A DNA stretch of 64,000 bases from Candidatus Puniceispirillum sp. (GCA_016778895.1 JADHOR010000004.1:1-64000); one strand, 5' to 3'; positions 50,102-59,955 are shown, counted from the first letter of the stretch. Notes: generated by a model from the letters alone, not told the origin. Made by a program: numbers and translations.

Positions 50102-50799
50102 ACTACAATTCTCTCAAACAGCGCCTTAAGCGCATTCCCCACCGCTTCGGGTGCTTCCATTGATGACAGATGACCAACCCCGTCAAGCAGACATAACTCG
50201 GCCTCAGCTGCAAACCTGGCCATTTCAACCGATAATGCTGGCGGCGTCAGAATATCAAGCGTACCGCATAATACCAAAAGCGGCGCGGTAAAACTGGTCA
50301 GCGTGTCATGCTGTGCCCGCCGCCCCATAATTGCAGTTTGCTGCTGCACGAAACCTTGCCGCCCGATATCTGCCGCCATCGCCAGAACATCCGTGACCAG
50401 TGCATCATCTCTGATTGCAGCGGGTGATAACAACCGCGGCATCAGGTGGCGGGTAACGCCCTGAAAGCCCTTGTGCTGAGCAAGGGTAATCGCGCGCTGG
50501 CGCTGGGCTTTACTGGCCTCACTATCAGGCTGACAATTGGTGCTGAGCAATGCCATACCGGCCATGCGCTGTGGTGCAAGCCGGGCCATCTCCAACGCCA
50601 CATAGCCGCCCATCGAGAGGCCAACAGGCACCAGCGGCCCATAACATAGCGCGAGCGCGGCACTGGCCATATCATGGATCGAGTCATGGCGCGTCGTATC
50701 TGCAACCAGCCCCGCATCCGGCAGCATATTGCGCTGTTTGGCAAACAATAATTCGGTGCATAAAAGGCCGGGAATAAAAATTGGCGTGAACGGTAACAT
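50098..50799 (-). CDS. Alpha/beta-fold hydrolase
   Basis: 233 residues. Nucleophile elbow GLSMGGYVALEMAR with Ser, an oxyanion-side FIPGLLCTELLF at the N-terminus, the acid residue in LVLCGTLDILTPP, and the catalytic His in DGVGHLSSMEAP. This arrangement is typical of small esterase/lactonase-type hydrolases. Substrate not predictable. It converges on the small membrane protein gene. Confidence 0.86.
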   Translation of the reverse strand: MLPFTPIFIPGLLCTELLFAKQRNMLPDAGLVADTTRHDSIHDMASAALALCYGPLVPVGLSMGGYVALEMARLAPQRMAGMALLSTNCQPDSEASKAQRQRAITLAQHKGFQGVTRHLMPRLLSPAAIRDDALVTDVLAMAADIGRQGFVQQQTAIMGRRAQHDTLTSFTAPLLVLCGTLDILTPPALSVEMARFAAEAELCLLDGVGHLSSMEAPEAVGNALKALFERIVV

Positions 50800-50960
50800 G
50801 TCAGGCTCGATGCGGTAAGCGAATGAAAGATTGACCTATGCGGCATTCATCTGTATCACCAGCAACGTTGAAAGCCCATGAAAACCTGTCGAAAAGATGT
50901 GTAAAATCCCCGGATGTGGCGCCAAGACGTTTCTAGTCAATATCAGTAAGGACATAATCC

Positions 50961-52457
50961 TTGAAATTTTCAGATCTTGGCCTCAGTGACGAACTAAGCC
51001 GCGCTGTAGCAGATTTAGGCTATATAAGCCCAACACCAATTCAGGAAAAATCCATTCCTGTAGTTCTTATGGGGCGCGACATCCTTGGCTCTGCGCAAAC
51101 TGGCACCGGCAAAACCGCGTCATTCACCTTGCCAATGATTGATATTCTAGCGTCAGGCCGTGCCAAGGCCCGTCTGCCTCGCTCACTAATCCTTGCACCA
51201 ACACGCGAGCTAGCTGCGCAGGTGGCTGAGTCATTTGAAAAATTTAGTTCATACCACAAATTAAGTATGGCTCTACTAATCGGCGGCGTCAGTTTTGCCG
51301 ACCAGAATATCGCGTTGAGCAAGGGCGTTGACGTGTTGATTGCAACTCCGGGCCGGCTGCTTGACCATTTTGAGCGCGGCAAAGTGTTGTTAAACGACGT
51401 CAAAATTCTGGTGATCGACGAAGCTGACCGGATGCTCGACATGGGTTTTATTCCTGACGTTGAGCGGATTGCTGGGCTATTACCCCGGATGCGCCAGACA
51501 CTGTTTTTCTCGGCAACATTGTCCGATGACATCCAGAAACTCGGGGCAAAATTCGTTATGAATCCAAAAATCATCGAAGTTGGCCCACCGGCGTCAACCG
51601 CCGACACTGTTGCCCAGCACCTGATCTGGACGGAGCTGAAAAAGAAACGGCAGGTTCTGCGTGATATTCTGCGTCATGAATTGGTAAAAAATGCGGTGAT
51701 CTTTTGCAATCGCAAACGCGATATCGCCGACTTGATTAAGTCGCTAACACGGCATGGGTTTTCCGCCGTTGCCCTGCATGGCGACATGACCCAATCGGCC
51801 CGGCTTGAGGCCTTGAAACGGTTCAAAGATGGCGATGTGCCATTGATGATCGCCTCAGATGTAGCAGCGCGCGGTCTCGATATTGCCGGTTTGAGTCATG
51901 TTTTTAATTTTGATGTGCCAAGCCATCCCGAGGATTATGTTCACCGGATTGGCCGCACCGGACGTGCCGGTAATTCGGGACGTGCCTTTACCATTGCGGC
52001 AAGCAAAGATGATGTTAAATACATCGGCCTCATCGAGAGATTGATTGGCAAGCCAGTCCCGAAAATCACCATTATTGACGGAAAAGTTGTTGAAGAAGAT
52101 GCAGCGGACTCAGCCAAAACAGCAGAGTGCGACGGCGGCACTGCGGGCAACACCAGCAATAACGGCGGCACAGTCCAAGCCACAGGTGATGGGGAAAAAA
52201 CCGCGCCAAAGAGCCGGTCACGCAATGGCCGGGGGAAGAAAATGCCCGAAAAAGCAGCTGAAATATCAGCCATAAAATCAGCGAAAAAGTTACCAAAAGG
52301 CGCTTCAGCCGCATCAAAATCAGCCGATCCTGCGCCGGATAAACCGCCAGTTAAGAGTAAAAACCGCAACCGGAATGATGAATTACCCTCGCCGCCGGAC
52401 TGTTCCGGGAACACGCTGTTGGAAACCGGCCATGTGCCAGCCTTTTTGCGACGCTAG
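50961..52457 (+). CDS. DEAD-box RNA helicase (RhlE-like)
   Basis: 498 residues starting at TTG. Helicase motifs: Q motif PTPIQEKSIP, I AQTGTGKT, Ia PTRELAAQ, II DEAD in VIDEADRMLDMGF, III SAT, and VI HRIGRTGRAG. The last 120 residues are a charged low-complexity tail rich in Lys, Ala, Asn and Pro, as in RhlE-type enzymes, probably for RNA binding. Roles in RNA decay or ribosome maturation at low temperature are common for the family. Confidence 0.92.
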   Translation: MKFSDLGLSDELSRAVADLGYISPTPIQEKSIPVVLMGRDILGSAQTGTGKTASFTLPMIDILASGRAKARLPRSLILAPTRELAAQVAESFEKFSSYHKLSMALLIGGVSFADQNIALSKGVDVLIATPGRLLDHFERGKVLLNDVKILVIDEADRMLDMGFIPDVERIAGLLPRMRQTLFFSATLSDDIQKLGAKFVMNPKIIEVGPPASTADTVAQHLIWTELKKKRQVLRDILRHELVKNAVIFCNRKRDIADLIKSLTRHGFSAVALHGDMTQSARLEALKRFKDGDVPLMIASDVAARGLDIAGLSHVFNFDVPSHPEDYVHRIGRTGRAGNSGRAFTIAASKDDVKYIGLIERLIGKPVPKITIIDGKVVEEDAADSAKTAECDGGTAGNTSNNGGTVQATGDGEKTAPKSRSRNGRGKKMPEKAAEISAIKSAKKLPKGASAASKSADPAPDKPPVKSKNRNRNDELPSPPDCSGNTLLETGHVPAFLRR

Positions 52458-52470
52458 ACCAATCGGGCGT

Positions 52471-55092
52471 TTATGCTGGTGGCCGCAGGTCAGCCAGCGC
52501 CTTATCAACAACCTCACGAAGATCGTTTGACTGCGCCTGTTTTTGCAGCTTTTGCAGGACCGAGCTCATTTGCGCCCGCCGTTTGGGCGCATAGTGCGCC
52601 ATCCGCGTCAACGGCAACGCCATCCGCGCTGCAAGCTGGGCATTGCGTGCATCAATATCGATAAGGCAATCACCGATAAAATCAAAACCAGACCCGTCCT
52701 CAGCATAGAAACGCAGCGGATTTCCTGTCATAAACGCCCCCAGAACCGAGCGCAGTTTATTCGGATTATTCGGATCGAAGGCGGGATGCGCCATCAATTC
52801 GCCAAGCCGCCTAACCGTGCCTGAAATGCTGGACATTGCCTCCATCATGAACCATTTTTCCATGACAAGCGGGCTATGTTGCCAGCGATCATGAAACACC
52901 TGCAACGCGGCCCCACGCGCCGAATGATTACAATGGTTCAGGGCCGCCAGCGCGCCTTGTGACAAGGTCATGTTTTCGTCATGTACCTGTGCCGATGCCT
53001 GGTTAATCGCATCCCCGTCGCCAGCCGCAACGCCAAGCGCCAACAAGCGATTCAGCAAGGCCCGCCCACCCGCAGTAGTAGCGAGATTTGCAGCGTTTTG
53101 AGACAAAAGCTCAGCCGTGATCTGCGGCGCCAGTAGCCGGCCTAGCCCCGCCTCAACCGCACGCCGTGCATTAAACAGAGCCACCGGATCAGCAGGCTGC
53201 ATTCGGCTTTCCAGCACTGAGATAGCCGGCAGGGTTAAAAGGCCAGATTTGAACATATCCAGCAAATCAGGGTCAGCAAGGCTGTTTGCATAAGCCTTCG
53301 CCAGCGCCGCAATCGCCGCCTCATCAACAAGGTGTGCAGGGTCATTAGCCACCGCAAGAATAAGGTCGGCAAGCAGCGTTTGCGCCGCATCCCAGCGATT
53401 GAACATATCCGCATCAAAAGCCATCAGATGCAAGCGTTCAGCCGATGACAAATCATCCTTTAGAATAACCGGCGCAGAAAAATTACGCAGTAGGCTCGGC
53501 ACAACCGGCGAAGCGGTTGCCGGATAGAGCGGCTGTAGATGCACCGCTTCGCTGATCAGGATAACCTGCTCGTCGCTTAAGGGGCCATCGGGGGCAAGGC
53601 AAAATGGAACGATCTCGCCAGCGTCACCAACCAGCCCGATACGCACCGGAATCGGCAATGGTAAGCGGGGCGTCTTTGCCATGGTGTCCGGGATCGTTTG
53701 GGTAAACTCAATCGCGAGTTCGGTATCATGGGCGCTAGCAACCCTGCGGGCCGTAAGTTCAGGGGTTCCGGCTTGTGAGTACCAGCCAGAAAATGCTGTC
53801 AGATCAACTGAATTTGCATCAGCAAGCGCAGTGATAAAATCATCACAAGTGACCGCGTCGCCGTCATGCCGCTCAAAATAAAGATCGGTTCCACGGCGGA
53901 ACCCGTCCTGACCAAGATATCCGGCAAGCATTCGGATAACTTCAGCGCCTTTTTCATAAACGGTTGCAGTGTAGAAATTATTTATCTCACGATAACTTTC
54001 CGGCCGGATCGGATGCGCGGTCGGGCTACGATCCTCGGGGAATTGCGCTGCACGCAGCATCGAAACATCATCTGCACGCTGCAGACCAGAATCATGCATA
54101 TCCGCCGAAAAACACTGATCCCGAAATACCGTCAGCCCCTCTTTCAGGGTTAGCTGAAACCAATCGCGGCAGGTTACGCGATTGCCCGTCCAATTATGGA
54201 AATACTCATGCGCGATAATCGATTCAACACGATGCAAATCGGTGTCGGTTGCAGTTTTTGAGTCAGCAAGAACAAATTTGCTGTTAAAGATATTCAGCCC
54301 CTTATTTTCCATCGCCCCCATATTGAAATGGCTAACCGCAACGATCTGGAACAGGTCAAGATCATATTCAAGACCATAAACCTCCTCGTCCCAGCGCATC
54401 GAGCGCTTTAGCGAATCCATCGCATGATGGGTCAGGTCAAGATTGCCCTTTTCAACATAGATGTGAAGATCGACCCGGCGCCCCGACATGGTGACGAAAT
54501 GATCAATTGCGCAATCAAGATCACCGGCCACGGCAGCAAACAGATAGCTGGGCTTCGGATGCGGGTCGTGCCAGATCGCAAATTGTCGACCATTGCCGCA
54601 ATCGCCGGTTTCAACAAGGTTACCATTCGACAGCAATTGCGGATAGCGCTGCGCCGCCTCCAGCCGAACAGTAAAGATGCTCATAACGTCGGGGCGATCC
54701 GGATAAAACCCGATCCGGCGGAACCCCTCAGGCTCGCACTGGGTGCAATACATGCCGCCAGAAAGGTACAGCCCTTCCAATGCGGTATTGGTTTCGGGGT
54801 GGCACTCAGCAATCGTCTCAATGACGCAATTCCTGTCAATGCCATCAATGTAAAGGCCGGTTTGATCCAGCCGATACGCATCTTTGGCAAGCGGCTTGCC
54901 ATCAATCGTAACAGTATGAAGCGTTAAATCGCGGCCATCAAGCTGCAACGTTTGCCCGCCAGTAACCGCAGGATTGGGCGTAATTTGCAATTTGGTCGTG
55001 ACCATTGTTTCTTGGTTATGAATATCGATATTCAGATCAACATTCGTCACCAGAAAGGCCGGCGGCATATAGTCTTCGCGGCGTTTCAACAT
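52471..55092 (-). CDS. pepN: Aminopeptidase N
   Basis: M1-family zinc metallopeptidase that trims N-terminal residues of peptides in the cytoplasm. GAMEN exopeptidase motif at 259-263, zinc motif HEYFH at 295-299 with the distal Glu in KEGLTVFRDQ. I start at MLKRREDYMPP, five bases after the gcrA stop; the track's first 19 residues overlap gcrA. 873 residues is the proteobacterial PepN length. Confidence 0.96.
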   Translation of the reverse strand: MLKRREDYMPPAFLVTNVDLNIDIHNQETMVTTKLQITPNPAVTGGQTLQLDGRDLTLHTVTIDGKPLAKDAYRLDQTGLYIDGIDRNCVIETIAECHPETNTALEGLYLSGGMYCTQCEPEGFRRIGFYPDRPDVMSIFTVRLEAAQRYPQLLSNGNLVETGDCGNGRQFAIWHDPHPKPSYLFAAVAGDLDCAIDHFVTMSGRRVDLHIYVEKGNLDLTHHAMDSLKRSMRWDEEVYGLEYDLDLFQIVAVSHFNMGAMENKGLNIFNSKFVLADSKTATDTDLHRVESIIAHEYFHNWTGNRVTCRDWFQLTLKEGLTVFRDQCFSADMHDSGLQRADDVSMLRAAQFPEDRSPTAHPIRPESYREINNFYTATVYEKGAEVIRMLAGYLGQDGFRRGTDLYFERHDGDAVTCDDFITALADANSVDLTAFSGWYSQAGTPELTARRVASAHDTELAIEFTQTIPDTMAKTPRLPLPIPVRIGLVGDAGEIVPFCLAPDGPLSDEQVILISEAVHLQPLYPATASPVVPSLLRNFSAPVILKDDLSSAERLHLMAFDADMFNRWDAAQTLLADLILAVANDPAHLVDEAAIAALAKAYANSLADPDLLDMFKSGLLTLPAISVLESRMQPADPVALFNARRAVEAGLGRLLAPQITAELLSQNAANLATTAGGRALLNRLLALGVAAGDGDAINQASAQVHDENMTLSQGALAALNHCNHSARGAALQVFHDRWQHSPLVMEKWFMMEAMSSISGTVRRLGELMAHPAFDPNNPNKLRSVLGAFMTGNPLRFYAEDGSGFDFIGDCLIDIDARNAQLAARMALPLTRMAHYAPKRRAQMSSVLQKLQKQAQSNDLREVVDKALADLRPPA

Positions 55093-55097
55093 GGGCG

Positions 55098-55496
55098 TTA
55101 GTTTGAGTCGCGCGACGTTGTATAGGCCTCTTGGCAATGTGTCAGACAATAGGGCTTGCCCGGAACAATCACATCACCGCAAAACACAAAACCGTTTTTC
55201 TTTGGATCGCCGGTCGGCCAACAGCATTTACTGCGCGACCATTCAAGCTGGCGTAACTCAAGGCGCAACGGCAGATTTTCAACCGGTTCAGGCACAACAA
55301 CCTTCGGCTTTTCAACCTTTGGCCGGCTAATAGGTGATGGGCGCTTGGGCAGCCCCATCCGATGCGCCTTACCTGCAATCGCATTACGCGAAACTCCAAG
55401 AGCCTCGCCAATTTGCGAAATGGACAAGCCTTGTGACCACAGCTCTTTTAACTTTTCAAGGCGGTCATCAGTCCAAACATTTGCAGTATCAGTCAT
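55098..55496 (-). CDS. gcrA: Cell cycle regulator GcrA
   Basis: Alphaproteobacterial transcription cofactor that works with sigma-70 at promoters carrying methylated GANTC sites. 132 residues. The N-terminal helix-turn-helix WTDDRLEKLKELWSQGLSISQIGEALG, then VSRNAIAGKAHRMGLPKRPSP, is the family hallmark. The C-terminal sigma-interacting part has CCWPTGDPKKNGFVFCG and CLTHCQEAY. It is the strongest single sign of an alphaproteobacterial host. Confidence 0.95.
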   Translation of the reverse strand: MTDTANVWTDDRLEKLKELWSQGLSISQIGEALGVSRNAIAGKAHRMGLPKRPSPISRPKVEKPKVVVPEPVENLPLRLELRQLEWSRSKCCWPTGDPKKNGFVFCGDVIVPGKPYCLTHCQEAYTTSRDSN

Positions 55497-55587
55497 TCAC
55501 ATCCTCGTTTTCAACAACCATGCCATCGTTGGTTGCCCAGTTATAGCGGTCTGATCCGGCGAACTCAATGACCGAATCGGTGTTTAG

Positions 55588-56427
55588 CTATAGCGCGCCA
55601 ATAAATTTCCCTATCAGGTCGATCTGGTAATCCAGCATATGCCGCCCATAATGCACCTTATGTCCAGCCATTTTTGCCGCTGCCAGCCATCTTGTCTCGG
55701 CTGGTACCATGATAATATCGGCAATCACCGTTTCCGATCGCACCGCATCCAGTGCCAACGGCAAATCATCATCAGGCTTCAGGCCAAGGCTGGTGCCATT
55801 AATGATTATATCAGCATCCACGCCGTTACAATCGGCAAGCGGCATCGCAACTACCGCGGTAAAGCCAGTTTTTTCACCTAGCAACCTAGCTAGTTCCTCG
55901 GCCTTTTCAAGGCTCCGGTTGGCGATAATCAATTTGCCAATCTTTGCTTCGGTCAATGCCACCGCAATCGCCCGTGCAGCCCCACCAGCGCCAATTAGCA
56001 GAATTGTCTGGCCAGCCAGCTGATATCCATTGCCAATACAGCCGGCCACGAATCCGGCGCCATCAAAATTATCACCATGCATCAGGCCATCAGCATCAAA
56101 GCGAACCGCGTTGACCGCGCCGGTTAACTGCGCCGCCGTGCCCAGCGTATCGCATAAATCAGCCAGCGGCATTTTATGCGGAATTGTCACCGCCAGCCCG
56201 CCAAAATTAGGCATCGCACGCAAACCGTCAATCACCATAGCTAGCTGATCTGGCGGCGCCTCAATCGGTACCATGATATGCGGCAAACCAGCCGCGGCAA
56301 AGCGCGGGTTAAACACCATTGGCGCCCGAACATGATCGACCGGATGCGCAATAACGCCAAAGATGCGCGTCGCGCCCTCGACCCATGGCATATCATCTGG
56401 CAATTTATGTTCCGGTGGCAAAGACAT
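55588..56427 (-). CDS. Shikimate dehydrogenase-like protein (AroE family)
   Basis: 280 residues starting at MSLPPEHKLP. The C-terminal Rossmann domain has LIGAGGAARAIAVAL, and ANRSLEKAEEL binds the NADP ribose phosphate. Of the catalytic pair, Lys85 (TIPHK) and Asp122 (NFDGAG) are kept. However, the shikimate-binding S-x-S of true AroE is replaced: AHPVDHVRAP instead of the expected HSxSP pattern, and NTDG is NFDG. So it is probably an AroE-family paralogue with another substrate (such as quinate-like or amino-shikimate-like) rather than the biosynthetic enzyme. Independent of its neighbours. Confidence 0.82.
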   Translation of the reverse strand: MSLPPEHKLPDDMPWVEGATRIFGVIAHPVDHVRAPMVFNPRFAAAGLPHIMVPIEAPPDQLAMVIDGLRAMPNFGGLAVTIPHKMPLADLCDTLGTAAQLTGAVNAVRFDADGLMHGDNFDGAGFVAGCIGNGYQLAGQTILLIGAGGAARAIAVALTEAKIGKLIIANRSLEKAEELARLLGEKTGFTAVVAMPLADCNGVDADIIINGTSLGLKPDDDLPLALDAVRSETVIADIIMVPAETRWLAAAKMAGHKVHYGRHMLDYQIDLIGKFIGAL

Positions 56428-56788
56428 TAGCTCTTTTCTCATTGCGTGAACGCCGTGGCACGGCGCTTGTCTTGAACCCACGCTAAGGATTCATCATCAA
56501 CCGGCCAAACAACCGACCACTAAACTGTCGTCAAGCTATGCGCGCTATTGATGAAATGCAAGTCATGCCTGCCTTAATCCTAGCAAATCTTGGCCATATT
56601 TAGGCCAAGCTATGACCCCGAAATAAGCATTAGCAAGCCTATTTTTGGCCTCTATTCCACATGATTATATGCTGGTGACACCGGCATTGGCTGGGGCATC
56701 ACCCACAGTCTTAGCGGGTGCCGGTGTCAACATGGACATCTCCAGCAATGACAATTCTATGACAAAACACGGCCAAAGGAACATCTTT
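56428..56788. other. Noncoding leader with two inverted repeats
   Basis: 361 bases between the AroE-like and EF-hand genes. It contains a 7-bp inverted repeat CTTGGCC/GGCCAAG with seven-base loop (56589-56609) and a 10-bp inverted repeat GACACCGGCA/TGCCGGTGTC with a 32-base loop (56677-56728). Inside that loop, TGGG/CCCA can pair. The second lies 60 bases before the EF-hand start, so it may form a structured 5' leader. Confidence 0.5.
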
Positions 56789-57166
56789 ATGGAACAGCGT
56801 TATTCTCCCTACATCATTGGCGCAAGCTTGCTTATCTCTGGCAGTATTATCACCGGACTTGCCAATGCTGATATCGAAACGCCTGCGCACAAACACGCCA
56901 AGGTCATGGCAAAGAAACTCGATACTAATAATGATGGTCTGATCACGCTTGATGAGCTGACCAGCCGTCAGGACCGGCGCTTTCAGCATCTCGACCTTGA
57001 CAGGAATGGCACCCTCGACAAGTCCGAGTTTAACGCCCGTATGATCGCGATGTTTAACCGCATGGATATGAATGGCGATGGCGCCTTGGATGACAATGAA
57101 ATGTCACAGATCAAACAGCACCATCATGGCAAAATGAACGGCAAGACAGGCCAGCATAACAGCTAA
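56789..57166 (+). CDS. Secreted EF-hand protein
   Basis: 125 residues with a signal peptide (YIIGASLLISGSIITGLANA) and three EF-hand loops: DTNNDGLITLDE, DLDRNGTLDKSE and DMNGDGALDDNE. All keep the Asp/Asn at positions 1, 3, 5 and the Glu at 12, so calcium binding is likely. A His-rich C-terminus (QHHHGKMNGK) follows. The ATG at 56789 has AGGAAC upstream; the track start is 48 codons earlier in the hairpin region. Likely periplasmic; role unknown. Confidence 0.85.
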   Translation: MEQRYSPYIIGASLLISGSIITGLANADIETPAHKHAKVMAKKLDTNNDGLITLDELTSRQDRRFQHLDLDRNGTLDKSEFNARMIAMFNRMDMNGDGALDDNEMSQIKQHHHGKMNGKTGQHNS

Positions 57167-57219
57167 GCCGGCACCCGGCCTTTCCATCTAACGGCCCAGC
57201 TAACGGCCTTGGCGTAACG

Positions 57220-57624
57220 CTAATCGCGAGTGTCATCAATAAAATCGAGTGACGCAGAATTAATGCAATAGCGAAGGCCGGTTGGTTGCGGGCCATCGGG
57301 GAACACATGGCCAAGATGCGCATCACAGCGATCACAATGCACCTCAGTACGGCGCATAAAAAAGCTTTCATCTACGGTTTTGCCGATATTAGCCTCGTCA
57401 ATTGGCGCGTAAAAACTAGGCCAGCCTGATCTTGAGTCAAATTTCGTATCGGATGAAAATAGCGGCGTTCCACAACAAATACAGTGATAGCTGCCCGCCT
57501 CATAATGCTTGTCAAGACGCCCGCTAAACGCTCTTTCGGTAGCTTGATTACGGGTAACCTGATATTGCTCCTCTGTCAGCTGCGCGCGCCACTCATCATC
57601 TGTTTTGACGATTTTTTCACTCAT
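57220..57624 (-). CDS. msrB: Peptide-methionine (R)-S-oxide reductase
   Basis: Repairs oxidised methionine R-sulfoxide in proteins. 134 residues. The structural zinc is held by CICCGTPLF and CDRCDAHLG; the catalytic Cys is in [11 protein letters not shown] and the substrate loop is [10 protein letters not shown]. It ends close to the CoxL-like gene on the same strand. Confidence 0.96.
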   Translation of the reverse strand: MSEKIVKTDDEWRAQLTEEQYQVTRNQATERAFSGRLDKHYEAGSYHCICCGTPLFSSDTKFDSRSGWPSFYAPIDEANIGKTVDESFFMRRTEVHCDRCDAHLGHVFPDGPQPTGLRYCINSASLDFIDDTRD

Positions 57625-57627
57625 ATT

Positions 57628-59955
57628 CTACTCTCTTTCATCATTGTGCCCTCGGGCCTGTTTGGCTCTCATGGCATTGAAAATCGCCAATGGTGTCGCT
57701 GGCATATCAATATGGGTTATGCCAAGCGCATCACAAATGGCCGAAATTATCGCTTGCGGCGCCCCAATGGCACCGGCCTCACCCGCCCCCTTAATGCCAA
57801 GCACATTATTTGCACAAGGCGTATTGCGCATACTGATCTTGAAACCGGGAAAGTGATCGGCACGTGGAAGCGCATAATCCATTAGCGAACCTGAGATAAG
57901 CTGACCCGAATCGCCATAGACAACATTTTCCAAAAGCGCCTGACCGACCCCTTGGGCAATGCCGCCATGTATCTGGCCAGCAAGCGTCATCGGGTTAATC
58001 ACAAGCCCAAAATCATCAACCACATGATAGCTGACAATTTCAACCGCCGCGGTGGCCTGATCAATTTCCACCTCGACAATATGGCATCCATAGGGATAGG
58101 TTGCCCCGTCGGTCTCATAAGGCTGCGCGCAATTCAGCCGGTGTAATGCCCCCGGCACTGCAAGATGCCGAACAAGCTCTTCAAGCGCGATTGACTGGTT
58201 CGTATCCGCCCGCAAGAACAGGCCATCATCAAACCGCAAATCATCCGGATCACAACCCAGATGTTCGGCTGCAAATGGCGTCGCGAGATCAATGATTTTT
58301 GCCGCCGCCAGTGCCGTAGCTGAACCAAGCACCGCAGTCATACGCGCACCGCCGGTTGTGCCGCGTGGGCTGCGGTTGGAGTCGCCTTGAATGACGGTAA
58401 TAAGATCGGCATCATACCCAAGCCGGTCCGAGAGAATCTGCGTTACTGTGGTTTTGTGCCCCTGCCCGTTACATTGCTGCGAGCCGTGAAGAATAATCCG
58501 CCCATCATCCTGAAACTCGACATCAACACCGTCATCAGCACCTCCGCCACACTGTTCAAGATACATCCCAAAGCCGATCCCGCGTAGCTTGCCCCGCTCA
58601 GCTGACGCCGCCTTGCGGTCGGCAAAACCGGCAACATCAGCGGTGCCGATTGCCATCTCGAACAATTCCGCCATTTCACCGGAGTCAATCACGCCGCCCG
58701 AGACCATTTCATAGGGAATTTGGCTTGATTTGATCAAATTGACCCGGCGCACATCCATCCGGCTTTTGCCGATTTTAGCGGAGATATGATCCATCAGCCG
58801 TTCCATCAGATAATTTGCCTCCGGCCGACCAGCACCACGATAGGCGTCAACGGCTGGTGTGTTTGTCATCACACCAATCACCCGCAGGCTCGCCGCTTGG
58901 ATATCATAATTGGTGGTCAGGGTTCGGCTTCCCGACAAGGTTGGAATATAAGTGGAGTAATTCGACAGCCACGCACCAAGATTAGCGTGCGCAGTAACCT
59001 GAAGCGCCAATATACGGCCATCCTTATCAAACGCCGCACGCGCCCGTGACCGGTTATCACGGCCATGCAGATCAGATACGAACGCGTCAGACCGTGCCTG
59101 CTGCCAGCGCACCATTTGCCCAAGGCGTCGGGCCGCCCACGCAATGCAAATTTGTTCAGGATGCAGAAAAATCTTGAAGCCGAAACTGCCTCCCACATCG
59201 CCGGTTTGCACCCTCACATCAGCGCGGTCCATTGATAACGCTGTGGCGATCTGTTCGGCAATGCCAACAACGCCCTGGGTTCCACACCAGATATTCAACG
59301 TGCCATCACGCGCACCCGGCGCGGCAACCATCGAGCGGGTTTCAATCGAATTAATGACAATGCGGTTATTCACGACATCGATTTCAATGATTTGATGCCC
59401 GGCCTTGGCGGCGTCATTCATCGCCCGCTCGGCCTCGTCAACCTTACCCGCCCCCCATTCAAAAGCGACATTATTAGGATAACAGGGATATAGTTGGGGC
59501 GCACCGTCCTCAAGCGCGGCGTATATGTCGGTCACCGCTGGCATGGTCTCGAACTCTGCCTCGATCAGCTCGATTGCCGAAGTGGCAATCTCCTCACTTT
59601 CGGCTACCACCATCGCCACGATATCACCGGCATGACGATTAATGTCACGCACCATGGCTGGTTTGCTAACCAGCTGCATCTTGCCACCACCGATCAATGG
59701 CGGCCGGTATTGACACTGTATATCGCCAACCTTGTCAGCATCGAGATCGGCTTGTGTTGCGACAAGATGAACACCGCTCTGATGCCGTGCCACTGTTACG
59801 TCAAGCCGCACCAGCCGGGCATGTGCGTGTGGGGCACGCAGGAACGCAACACGCAACCCCAGCCCCGGAGCAACATCATCACTATAGCAACCAGCCCCGA
59901 CCAGCAACCGGCGATCCTCGATTCGCGCGGTTGATTGTCCAATTCCAAATTTCAT
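57628..59955 (-). CDS. Form II CoxL-like molybdopterin hydroxylase large subunit
   Basis: 775-residue member of the xanthine oxidase/aerobic CO dehydrogenase large-subunit family. The diagnostic loop reads AYRGAGR (about residue 370), the form II signature; form I true CO dehydrogenase has AYxCSFR. Other family marks: GQSTARIEDRRLLVGAG, TGDVGGSFGFK, and the C-terminal GAGEAGAIGAPQAI with the active-site Glu. No FAD (CoxM) or 2Fe-2S (CoxS) subunit gene is adjacent, so partners must be elsewhere or it is an orphan. Substrate unknown. Confidence 0.88.
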   Translation of the reverse strand: MKFGIGQSTARIEDRRLLVGAGCYSDDVAPGLGLRVAFLRAPHAHARLVRLDVTVARHQSGVHLVATQADLDADKVGDIQCQYRPPLIGGGKMQLVSKPAMVRDINRHAGDIVAMVVAESEEIATSAIELIEAEFETMPAVTDIYAALEDGAPQLYPCYPNNVAFEWGAGKVDEAERAMNDAAKAGHQIIEIDVVNNRIVINSIETRSMVAAPGARDGTLNIWCGTQGVVGIAEQIATALSMDRADVRVQTGDVGGSFGFKIFLHPEQICIAWAARRLGQMVRWQQARSDAFVSDLHGRDNRSRARAAFDKDGRILALQVTAHANLGAWLSNYSTYIPTLSGSRTLTTNYDIQAASLRVIGVMTNTPAVDAYRGAGRPEANYLMERLMDHISAKIGKSRMDVRRVNLIKSSQIPYEMVSGGVIDSGEMAELFEMAIGTADVAGFADRKAASAERGKLRGIGFGMYLEQCGGGADDGVDVEFQDDGRIILHGSQQCNGQGHKTTVTQILSDRLGYDADLITVIQGDSNRSPRGTTGGARMTAVLGSATALAAAKIIDLATPFAAEHLGCDPDDLRFDDGLFLRADTNQSIALEELVRHLAVPGALHRLNCAQPYETDGATYPYGCHIVEVEIDQATAAVEIVSYHVVDDFGLVINPMTLAGQIHGGIAQGVGQALLENVVYGDSGQLISGSLMDYALPRADHFPGFKISMRNTPCANNVLGIKGAGEAGAIGAPQAIISAICDALGITHIDMPATPLAIFNAMRAKQARGHNDERE

